This document shows positions 40,978-48,609 of a DNA stretch of 64,000 nt, piece by piece; positions within the stretch are counted from its first letter, which is position 1; each line of letters opens with the position of its first letter. The notes beneath the pieces are model-generated. The model was not told the DNA's origin and did no database searches. It saw nothing but the letters and a program-made list of their open reading frames with translations. The translations under genes and the position numbers were made by a program. The stretch comes from DAIOEK01 sp963708715 (GTDB lineage: Bacteria > Chloroflexota > Anaerolineae > Anaerolineales > Anaerolineaceae). The DNA is taken from the NCBI GenBank assembly GCA_963708715.1, contig CAVPSU010000001.1, forward strand, positions 248,001-312,000, in the 5' to 3' direction.

Positions 40978-42475
40978 GCGGAAATCGGGCATATTATTAC
41001 ACCCAACCAGTTTGCCGGGACCTGATGGTATCGGCGATCTCGGTCCTGAAGCCTACGTATGGATCCAATTTCTTGCCGATGCTGGTATTAGTCTCTGGCA
41101 AATTTTGCCACTTGGACCAACTGGATATGGGGATTCTCCATATCAGTGTTTCTCTGCTTTTGGTGGAAACCCTTACTTGATCAGCCCGGTACTTCTACTG
41201 GACCAGGGTTGGTTGGAGGGTTCGGATTTTCAGGATCGGCCAACTTTTGCCCCAGGTCGTGTAGATTTTGGTCCTGTGATTCAATGGAAAATGCAAATAT
41301 TAACCAGGGCGTTTAAACGGTTTCGAAGATATGCCACTAAAGAATCCTTATCCGAATACCAACTTTTCTGCTCCACTCAGCATGAATGGCTTGATGATTA
41401 CGCCTTATTTATGACGATCAAAGAAGAGAATGGAGGAGTAAGCTGGACATCCTGGCCTGAAAGTTTACGTATTCGGGACCCTCACGCGTTAGAACAATAC
41501 CGCCGTTCCCATGCAGAAGAAATAGACCGGCAACGGTTCTTTCAATTTTGTTTCTTTTCACAATGGAAGAGAATCAAGAAATTTGCCAACCAAAATGGCG
41601 TCTCGATAATTGGAGATATCCCAATTTTTATTTCCCATGACAGCGCAGATGTTTGGTCAAAGCCTGAACTATTCTACCTGGATGACCTTGGCAACCCAAC
41701 AGTCGTTGCTGGAGTACCACCTGATTATTTCTCGCCTACCGGTCAGCTCTGGGGAAATCCTCATTATAGATGGGATGTTCATAAAATTTCTGGGTTCGAT
41801 TGGTGGATAAGACGAATTAAAAATTGTCTGGAGACTGTGGATGTCATTCGTCTTGATCACTTTCGTGGTTTTGCAGGGTATTGGGAAATTCCTGCAAACC
41901 TCCCAACTGCCGAGATCGGGGAATGGAAAAAGGGACCCGGTCATGAGTTCTTTGATGCTATCTTGACCGAGTTAGGAAGGCTTCCATTGATCGCAGAAGA
42001 TCTCGGTAAGATCACTCCGGATGTGGTCGCCCTGCGTGATAGTTTCAATTTACCCGGCATGAAAATCCTACAATTCTCATTTGGTACGAATGGAAAAGAA
42101 CCCTTTTTGCCTCACAATTACACACCAAATTGTGTTGCCTACACAGGTACCCATGACAACGACACCTCAATTGGTTGGTACAAGACTGCTCCGGAAGCAC
42201 AGACAAAGTATTGCTTGAAATATGTCCACAGCACAGGCGAAGATATCGCCTGGGATATGATTCGATCAATATGGGGGTCGGTTGCAGCGTATGCGATCGC
42301 ACCAATGCAGGATTTTCTCAGATTGGATGGCGATAGTCGGATGAATTTTCCCGGTAGACCATCAGGTAATTGGGGCTGGAGAATGCAAGCGAGCCAGATG
42401 AACTCGGACCTGGCATCGGAAATTGCAGAATTGAACCAGATTTATGGGAGAGGACCATCCATGACTTTGGATTGA
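40967..42475 (+). CDS. malQ: 4-alpha-glucanotransferase (amylomaltase)
   Basis: A 502-residue GH77 enzyme that rearranges alpha-1,4-glucans. Motifs are SGILLHPTSLPGPDGIGDLG at the start, YGDSPYQCFSAFGGNPYLIS, the nucleophile Asp in VIRLDHFRGFAGYW, the acid Glu in PLIAEDLG and AYTGTHDNDTSIGWY. AGGAGG at 40954-40959 is placed for the ATG at 40967, not for the in-frame ATG at 40937. Its last 34 bases overlap the convergent EamA gene. Confidence 0.94.
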   Translation: MLSERKSGILLHPTSLPGPDGIGDLGPEAYVWIQFLADAGISLWQILPLGPTGYGDSPYQCFSAFGGNPYLISPVLLLDQGWLEGSDFQDRPTFAPGRVDFGPVIQWKMQILTRAFKRFRRYATKESLSEYQLFCSTQHEWLDDYALFMTIKEENGGVSWTSWPESLRIRDPHALEQYRRSHAEEIDRQRFFQFCFFSQWKRIKKFANQNGVSIIGDIPIFISHDSADVWSKPELFYLDDLGNPTVVAGVPPDYFSPTGQLWGNPHYRWDVHKISGFDWWIRRIKNCLETVDVIRLDHFRGFAGYWEIPANLPTAEIGEWKKGPGHEFFDAILTELGRLPLIAEDLGKITPDVVALRDSFNLPGMKILQFSFGTNGKEPFLPHNYTPNCVAYTGTHDNDTSIGWYKTAPEAQTKYCLKYVHSTGEDIAWDMIRSIWGSVAAYAIAPMQDFLRLDGDSRMNFPGRPSGNWGWRMQASQMNSDLASEIAELNQIYGRGPSMTLD

Positions 42476-43413
42476 TTTGGAGTTTTTGATTGGTTCAAAC
42501 TGACTATTAATATCCCCGAAAGCAAAACAAGTGCCCCTCCCAGTTTTAGTAGGGAAGGGATTTCTTTGAATATGAATAAACCAAATATCGTTGATCCGAT
42601 CGGTTCAGCGAGAAGTGCGATAGATACATAAGAAGGAGAAAAATGTTTCAAAGACCAATTAAAGCTTGTATGACCGATCAATTGGGGAATGATAGCCAAT
42701 CCAATTAACCAGACGAACCCACTAATGCGAAAAGTAAATAATTGGCTTCCCGATAGTATGCTAATTCCAATCAAAAGTACCGCCGCTACACCATATACGA
42801 TGGATATATATGGGGTGGTCGTGATCGATTTTTGAACCTTTTTTCCGATCAGTAAATAACCTGCCGCCATCCAGGAACCGATAAGTGCGAGAAGATTTCC
42901 AAACAAAGGTGCTGAAACTCTAGCTGATCCATTTCCACAAACCAATCCTTTTACAGAGAGGGAGCACTCCTCGCTGAACGCTATTACCAATCCACCCATG
43001 AGAGACAACGCTAATCCATAGATAAATGGTTTGGTGAGCTTCTCGTGTTGAAATAAAACCGAAAATAAACCAATCCAGATTGGAGTCGTGGTCACCAGAA
43101 CAACGGAACTGGCAATGGTAGTGTATTCCAACGAAGTGATCCAACTTGCGAAATGGAGGGAGAGGATAAATCCTCCCAGGATGCACCATAGCAGGGTAGG
43201 GCGTGTGATTAGTTTGAAATCCTGCCACGATGTTAACAAGGCAAATGGGAGTAATAGGATGACCGAAAACAATAATCGGTACGCGGCGATCTCGATCGAG
43301 CTAATCCCCTCGCCTTGAGCTAATCTTACAAAGATAGCTCCCGTGGATGCAGCAAGAACACCTGTGAATAAAATTACAAATGCCCGGTTTTTGGTTGATT
43401 TTCTCATTTTCAA
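42442..43413 (-). CDS. EamA/DMT-family transporter
   Basis: A 323-residue membrane protein with ten predicted helices in two EamA repeats (about 12-140 and 170-310). Marks of the family are the Glu-containing first loop, LLFSVILLLPFALL and, late in repeat 2, LAEPIGSTIFGLFIFKEIPS. It probably exports amino acids, nucleosides or other metabolites; the substrate cannot be told. It is convergent with malQ and divergent from SOD. Confidence 0.88.
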   Translation of the reverse strand: MKMRKSTKNRAFVILFTGVLAASTGAIFVRLAQGEGISSIEIAAYRLLFSVILLLPFALLTSWQDFKLITRPTLLWCILGGFILSLHFASWITSLEYTTIASSVVLVTTTPIWIGLFSVLFQHEKLTKPFIYGLALSLMGGLVIAFSEECSLSVKGLVCGNGSARVSAPLFGNLLALIGSWMAAGYLLIGKKVQKSITTTPYISIVYGVAAVLLIGISILSGSQLFTFRISGFVWLIGLAIIPQLIGHTSFNWSLKHFSPSYVSIALLAEPIGSTIFGLFIFKEIPSLLKLGGALVLLSGILIVSLNQSKTPNQSKVMDGPLP

Positions 43414-43426
43414 TATTGAGTTCAGC

Positions 43427-43455
43427 TTGACAAGGTTTCTAGCGTTGGCTACAAT
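43427..43455 (+). promoter_or_regulatory. Promoter of the SOD gene
   Basis: Consensus TTGACA (43427-43432), a 17-bp spacer and TACAAT (43450-43455) lie 46 bases before the SOD start codon. This is one of the strongest sigma-70 matches in the window. Confidence 0.8.
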
Positions 43456-43501
43456 CTAAACAATACAGGTGTTTCATCAAACTGTTATAGGAGGAAACAG
43501 A

Positions 43502-44107
43502 ATGCCCTTTGAATTATCCCCACTACCGTACAGTTATGAAGGACTTGAACCATATATCGATGCTCGGACAGTAGAGATCCATTATACCAAGCACCACGCA
43601 ACCTACCTTAACAATTGTAATAAAGCATTGGAAAAATACCCGCAATTCAGCAATCATTCAATTGAAACATTACTATCGGATCTTTCCATATTGCCGGAAG
43701 ATATTCGGACAACGGTCAAGAACAATGGCGGCGGTTTTTATAATCACAATCTCTATTGGGAAAACATGCAGCCTCCTACCTCCAGTAAACCAGCTGGACA
43801 ACTATTACACAAGATTGTGGACACATATGGTGATCTGGCAAAGATGAAAGAAGAGATGGAAAGAACTGGATTGGGTCGCCTCGGGAGTGGATACGCATGG
43901 TTATGCCAGAAAATGGATGGCTCTCTCCAAATCCTCGCGACGCTTAATCAAGATTGCCCTCTATCCGATGGGTTAAAACCACTTCTGGTTGTTGATGTTT
44001 GGGAACATGCCTATTATCTTAAATATCAAAATCGGCGGGCAGAATACCTTACAAATTGGTGGAATCTGGTAAACTGGACAATAGTAAATAATCGGTTTGA
44101 ATCATAA
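43502..44107 (+). CDS. sod: Superoxide dismutase (Fe/Mn type)
   Basis: A 201-residue superoxide dismutase. Metal ligands are His27 in VEIHYTKHH, the His in GGGFYNHNLYWENM, and Asp and His in VVDVWEHAYYLKYQN. The metal (Fe or Mn) cannot be assigned with confidence. The ATG at 43502, 7 bases after AGGAGG, is the start; the in-frame ATG at 43469 falls at the expected transcription start. It is followed by a ferredoxin gene in the same direction. Confidence 0.94.
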   Translation: MPFELSPLPYSYEGLEPYIDARTVEIHYTKHHATYLNNCNKALEKYPQFSNHSIETLLSDLSILPEDIRTTVKNNGGGFYNHNLYWENMQPPTSSKPAGQLLHKIVDTYGDLAKMKEEMERTGLGRLGSGYAWLCQKMDGSLQILATLNQDCPLSDGLKPLLVVDVWEHAYYLKYQNRRAEYLTNWWNLVNWTIVNNRFES

Positions 44108-44128
44108 ACTTTATCTGGAGGAAATAAT

Positions 44129-44539
44129 ATGACACACGTGATCACTGGTTTATGTCTTCGTGATGGAGGCTGCGCTACAGTTTGCCCGGTTGAGTGCATC
44201 GTTCCTGGAAAACCTGTAGAGGAATGGCCCTGGTACTATATTGATCCCGACACCTGTATTGATTGTGGCGCGTGTGTGCCAGAGTGTCCTTTCGCAGCAA
44301 TTTTCCCGGAAGATGAAGTTCCGTCCGCCTATCGAGCAAAAGGTGGAGAAAAATTAGCCGAACCGGTTGGGACTGCCGGGTTCACAGAAGTCTATGATGG
44401 AAACGATCATCATGGTGATGCAGTCCATATTACATCCACCAAGACCCTCCAAGCTGGTGAGATCGTCAATCTGATTCCAGCCACTGAAACGAATGCTGAT
44501 TTCTATAAAAAAGGCCCAGGCTACAACGCGGCTAAGTAA
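44129..44539 (+). CDS. Ferredoxin with two Fe-S cluster sites
   Basis: A 136-residue ferredoxin. The first site is CLRDGGCATVCPVEC and the second is CIDCGACVPECPF, a full CxxCxxCxxxCP motif, so it is a 7Fe or 8Fe type. A C-terminal extension of about 70 residues with no cysteines follows. GGAGG precedes the start. The partner enzyme is unknown. Lying 21 bases behind SOD, it may be co-transcribed with it. Confidence 0.88.
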   Translation: MTHVITGLCLRDGGCATVCPVECIVPGKPVEEWPWYYIDPDTCIDCGACVPECPFAAIFPEDEVPSAYRAKGGEKLAEPVGTAGFTEVYDGNDHHGDAVHITSTKTLQAGEIVNLIPATETNADFYKKGPGYNAAK

Positions 44540-44550
44540 AAACTGACACA

Positions 44551-44584
44551 AAAAAATGGCAGACAATGATGTCTGCCATTTTTT
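44551..44584. terminator. Bidirectional terminator after the ferredoxin gene
   Basis: A 15-bp stem (44551-44565 with 44570-44584, loop ATGA) begins with six A and ends with T runs, so it works for the ferredoxin gene and for the convergent glucokinase gene. Confidence 0.88.
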
Positions 44585-44606
44585 TCATTTTTAAGTATAA
44601 GTCTGA

Positions 44607-45350
44607 TTAAAGAGATTCTTCAGCTAGAAGTGCTGCACCGATAATTCCTGCATTATTTAAAAATTTCGCCGGAACAATCTCCGTACCTACCAGGAGATAT
44701 TTCTGATACTGATTGAATTTATTGCTAACACCACCACCGATAATGATGAGATCCGGATATATCAGTGAGACCACATATTTCATATATGTATTTAATCTCG
44801 ATCCCCATTCTTCCCAGGTCAATTTCTTATCCTGTTTAACAGCAGCCGATGTCCGCTTTTCTGCATCTTTCCCATCCATCACCAGATGACCTAATTCTGT
44901 GTTTGGGAGGAGCTGTCCATTCACGAAGATTGCAGATCCGATTCCTGTTCCCAGCGTGAGCATAAGGACAACACCCTTCTCATGACCTTTTCCTGCGCCA
45001 AGACGCATCTCCGCCAGACCTGCAGCATCGGCATCATTGATCACCTTCACGGGTAATCCTGTTGTTTTCGAGAATAGCATATCGATATTGGTTCCAATCC
45101 AGCTTTTATTATGGAGATTTACAGCTGTCAACACGATGCCATGTCGAACAACACCAGGAAATCCTGATCCTATTTTGCCTTGCCAATTAAAATGAGTTGA
45201 GATCAAACCTATAGCTTCCGCGATGGGTTCAGGTTTTGCGGGAATGGGTGTCTCCACTCTAAATCGATCGCTGGTTAGATCACCGTTTTCTATGTTTACG
45301 ATTCCACCTTTAATCCCCGAACCACCGATATCAACTCCTAAAACTTCCAT
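44607..45350 (-). CDS. ppgK: Polyphosphate glucokinase (ROK family)
   Basis: A 247-residue sugar kinase of the ROK fold. The N-terminal phosphate loop GVDIGGSGIKGGIVN and the following DGDLTSDRFRVETP-like region match polyphosphate glucokinases. NDADAAGLAEMRLGAGKG carries the catalytic Asp, and LTLGTGIGSAIFVNG is the second phosphate loop. It should phosphorylate glucose using polyphosphate and/or ATP. The short length and lack of the ROK zinc motif fit PpgK. The start follows GGAGG. Confidence 0.85.
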   Translation of the reverse strand: MEVLGVDIGGSGIKGGIVNIENGDLTSDRFRVETPIPAKPEPIAEAIGLISTHFNWQGKIGSGFPGVVRHGIVLTAVNLHNKSWIGTNIDMLFSKTTGLPVKVINDADAAGLAEMRLGAGKGHEKGVVLMLTLGTGIGSAIFVNGQLLPNTELGHLVMDGKDAEKRTSAAVKQDKKLTWEEWGSRLNTYMKYVVSLIYPDLIIIGGGVSNKFNQYQKYLLVGTEIVPAKFLNNAGIIGAALLAEESL

Positions 45351-45371
45351 CCTTGCCTCCGTTGGACAATT

Positions 45372-46523
45372 TCATGGACAGGCATTATTGATGTGCTCAT
45401 CCAATGTCTCTGAAAAGTTATGCCGACCAGATCCATCGCATGCAGACCTAAAATAATAATAATGTGTATCGGCGGGGAAGGCAACCGCATTCAAAGATTC
45501 AATTCCAGGATTACATATTGGTCCTGCAGGTAACCCGTCTACCTGGTACGTATTATAAGGGGAATTGACCTGTAAGTCAGTAAGACTCAACGGAACTTTC
45601 CACCAGGTCTTTTCTTGAGTATCATACCCCAGTGCATATTGAACCGTTGGATCAGTCTCGAGCCTCATTCCATTATTGATCCGATTATAGAAGACAGATG
45701 CGATAATTGGTTTCTCCTCATCGATGACTGCTTCACGCTCAATAATTGACGCGAGGATTACAGCCTGATAAAGGGTGAGATTTTGTCTGTTAAATCCTTT
45801 TTCCATTTTGTTGGTTAAAGTGCTATCAAATTGCTGAACCATATTGCGGATAAATGCTTGTGCCGAAATATCCCGATCCAATGGGTAGCTTACTGGAAAT
45901 AAAAATCCTTCCAAAGAAGAAAAGGATTGATATGGAGAGGGCAAATCTGGGATATCCCCGGGGTGTTCAACTTCGGCAAGAAATTCAGCTCCTGAGAATT
46001 GAAAGTCATAACTAGCAAGCGATGTGGCTATCTCTTCTGCTCTCCAACCTGGGAGAACTGAGAACTTGGTTCTGTCACCAAGAGATGTGCAAAGCTTATC
46101 GGCAATTTCAATTCCGGTCATCGTCCCGGATAGGTAATATTCGCCACTCCGTAAACAACGGTCTTGCCCCCGATAGATCAAGTAGTCTGTGAAAACATCC
46201 TGAGAGTATATTAATTCCTCCTGTTCAAGCCGCATAGCGATGGAATTGACGCTTTCAGAGGGAATGACTGTGAAAAGGATACGTTCTCCATTCGGATTAT
46301 GGGGAACGAGCAGGCTTTCTCCTGTGCTATATAACCGGTACGAATACTGGAATCTTTGGATGAAACTTAGCTCTTTGGATGGTGCTCCGTAGCGATTCTC
46401 CACCTGCCCCGGTAAAATTAGAGTGACAATCGCCACACCAATGCAACTGACAAAAACCAGTATCATAAGTGCAGGCAGATATCGGGATGCTTTCCTTCTT
46501 CGTCTTCGGCTAGGCTCACTCAT
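45372..46523 (-). CDS. mltG: Endolytic murein transglycosylase MltG
   Basis: A 383-residue membrane-anchored transglycosylase that cuts nascent peptidoglycan strands. A basic N-terminus (SRRRRRK) precedes one membrane helix (about 15-36). A LysM-like region (FTVIPSESVNSIAMRLEQ) and the YceG catalytic domain follow, with the Glu in ILASIIEREAVIDEEKPIIASVFYNR and TDPTVQYALG, then LPAGPICNPG near the end. It overlaps ruvX by 4 bases. Confidence 0.92.
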   Translation of the reverse strand: MSEPSRRRRRKASRYLPALMILVFVSCIGVAIVTLILPGQVENRYGAPSKELSFIQRFQYSYRLYSTGESLLVPHNPNGERILFTVIPSESVNSIAMRLEQEELIYSQDVFTDYLIYRGQDRCLRSGEYYLSGTMTGIEIADKLCTSLGDRTKFSVLPGWRAEEIATSLASYDFQFSGAEFLAEVEHPGDIPDLPSPYQSFSSLEGFLFPVSYPLDRDISAQAFIRNMVQQFDSTLTNKMEKGFNRQNLTLYQAVILASIIEREAVIDEEKPIIASVFYNRINNGMRLETDPTVQYALGYDTQEKTWWKVPLSLTDLQVNSPYNTYQVDGLPAGPICNPGIESLNAVAFPADTHYYYFRSACDGSGRHNFSETLDEHINNACP

Positions 46524-46930
46524 CTGATCTGATCCAAATATCTTTGGAGAATAATTACGGCCGCAATAGCATCTCGATGACCTTTTCTCTTTTTCCTGGA
46601 CAATCCCATCTCAATGGCTGCTTCTTTGGCTTCATTTGTAGATTCATATTCATCGATCAATGTGACTGGAATTTTACTAAGGGAGCGGATCTCTTCTGCT
46701 AATCGAAATGCTCTCAACCCAGAGGATGTTACATTCCCTTCATCATCCAGCGATTGACCGAGAACGATCATCTCTGATGAAGTATCTGAAACGACCTTCA
46801 GGATGGCTTCAGCGTCACCTTTCCTGGATGTATGGTGAATTGTACCAATAGGGTTCGCAATCATCCCTGTAGCGTCGCTCACAGCGATACCGATACGTTT
46901 TTCACCAGGATCAACGCCAACGATCCGCAT
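46520..46930 (-). CDS. ruvX: RuvX/YqgF putative Holliday junction resolvase
   Basis: A 136-residue RNase H-fold nuclease of the YqgF family, implicated in rRNA processing and junction resolution. It has the first catalytic Asp in RIVGVDPGEKRIGIAVSD, LGQSLDDEGN, the second acidic site in VTLIDEYESTNEA and the C-terminal HRDAIAAVIILQRYL. The ruvX-mltG pair is a common bacterial arrangement. It starts one base after the stop of the membrane protein upstream. Confidence 0.92.
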   Translation of the reverse strand: MRIVGVDPGEKRIGIAVSDATGMIANPIGTIHHTSRKGDAEAILKVVSDTSSEMIVLGQSLDDEGNVTSSGLRAFRLAEEIRSLSKIPVTLIDEYESTNEAKEAAIEMGLSRKKRKGHRDAIAAVIILQRYLDQIR

Positions 46931-46931
46931 A

Positions 46932-48434
46932 TTATTGCAGCTTCACGAATATCCGAGATGAAAGATACGGAAACCACGGCCAGGCGTTTGGATTCATTTC
47001 AACCTCGACACTTTTCACCTGAGGAAACCTGGAATCAATGAGCTCTTGTGCTTTTGAAACTGGCTGACCTCGTAGTAGTGTAAATAGCTCTGCATCTTGG
47101 ATCGATTTCCAAGTTTCTTTTTCTCCATTAATGATACAAGAATAAATATCCTGATCCGAGTCAGCCTGGCAGCTTAATGCAAGTCCTGAACCTTCAGTCG
47201 GAGCGACTTCATCTCCATCAGAAAGGCTAAGCGCATTCACCTGATCAAGGTAATCTGCCAATCCCTTTCTGGAAACAGATGCCATCCTCACTGCTACGGT
47301 CATTTCGAGTGTAATTGATGTGCCAGGTCTACCCTCATCCGGGTAGTACTCTTCAACCAAAATATCTTCCACCATAAAGCTTGGTTCCAATAAAATTCGA
47401 TCTTTCTCTATTGATGTACCGAATTGTCCAATGGCTTTTTGTCTGATGGTTTCGAGTACCTCCGCCCGGATAGTATTGCGATCCAGTGCACCTGGCGAAC
47501 TGACTTGACGGCTTAAGCCACCTGCAAGGGGAATATCATTCCTGACCTTCATTTGTGTACCTTGAAGTGAATTGATTTGATTAATCTCTCCGATTGTCAC
47601 ATTGCCGACTTCACCTGCCTCCCGTGCCATTACAGGGACTTCCACCTCAGATCCCACTTTTCCTTCCAGGATTGCTTCGGTCATTGTCTCAAAGGAGATT
47701 GATGACACACCACCCGTCGCCACTAACGTGCCAAAAGGTATCTCCTGGGTGATGTCAGTCATATTTGTAAAAATGACAGAACCCTGGGCATATTCAATGG
47801 GAATAAGCGCAGTCTGAGTGACCGGATTGGTTTTTATGATCGTAATTTTCTCAGAATGTATGCTGGCTGGAACATTTCCAGATATTGTAGATTCAGAAAA
47901 ATCAGAACTTAATTGAACAGGAATCGCAATATGCTCCTGAGTCCTGAATAAGGATAATTTAATATGACTCGAAGGAATAACCAGAACAAGGAATGATACT
48001 AGAACGAGGAAAAAGATACCGCTAGCAGTCAGTTTTACTGGTCGAGAAATTTCTGTTTCCGGAATGCTTTTCGGCTTAGTAATCTTTTTTTCAGTATTGG
48101 TTCGGATTGGTCGCATCAAAGAGTTGGTTGTATGATCCTTCCATTGACCGTTGTTTGCCGCTGCAATATCCTCGAACGTCTGAATTTCCAAATCCTGGCA
48201 GCTTGATCGGGTTTCCAGATTGCTGGTGATCATCCCGATCTGTCTCCCACTATGCTTCCCTTTGCGCAGAATTTGTTTTAATGCTAACTCTTTGGAGAGC
48301 CATTGATAGGATCCGGTATCATCCAAGACCAGGCAGGGGGCGTCGGCTAAGTTGACCTTATCCAATAGAGAACTAATATTGTCATAGGGTTCGATTCGGA
48401 TGACTTGGATCTTCATATCTTTGCGATTATACAT
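46932..48434 (-). CDS. Membrane-anchored baseplate-J-like protein
   Basis: A 500-residue protein. Residues 1-110 are a cytoplasmic segment with a possible nucleotide-like fold (SGRQIGMITSNLETRSSC). A single membrane helix follows (about 135-155). The large extracytoplasmic part includes a baseplate J/gp47-like stretch (QGSVIFTNMTDITQEIPFGTLVATGG, then GSEVEVPVMAREAGEVGNV). Such proteins occur in non-phage settings in Chloroflexota and Actinobacteria, but their role is unknown. It is upstream of ruvX-mltG, so a cell-envelope role is likely. An internal ATG at 48416 is an alternative start. Confidence 0.7.
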   Translation of the reverse strand: MYNRKDMKIQVIRIEPYDNISSLLDKVNLADAPCLVLDDTGSYQWLSKELALKQILRKGKHSGRQIGMITSNLETRSSCQDLEIQTFEDIAAANNGQWKDHTTNSLMRPIRTNTEKKITKPKSIPETEISRPVKLTASGIFFLVLVSFLVLVIPSSHIKLSLFRTQEHIAIPVQLSSDFSESTISGNVPASIHSEKITIIKTNPVTQTALIPIEYAQGSVIFTNMTDITQEIPFGTLVATGGVSSISFETMTEAILEGKVGSEVEVPVMAREAGEVGNVTIGEINQINSLQGTQMKVRNDIPLAGGLSRQVSSPGALDRNTIRAEVLETIRQKAIGQFGTSIEKDRILLEPSFMVEDILVEEYYPDEGRPGTSITLEMTVAVRMASVSRKGLADYLDQVNALSLSDGDEVAPTEGSGLALSCQADSDQDIYSCIINGEKETWKSIQDAELFTLLRGQPVSKAQELIDSRFPQVKSVEVEMNPNAWPWFPYLSSRIFVKLQ

Positions 48435-48609
48435 GAATATCAGTCAGAGGATCGGTTGTGCAGATATTTCCTGGTTTCGGATGCGGTCCAGTCATGATTT
48501 TTAAGAGATTTTCCCAAATTTACACAACAAATAACAGGATAGATTAAATAAAATCAATCCAGCCAATCGAAAATACGAGATGGATGGTTCTAGTGGGAAT
48601 CCCTTCCAA

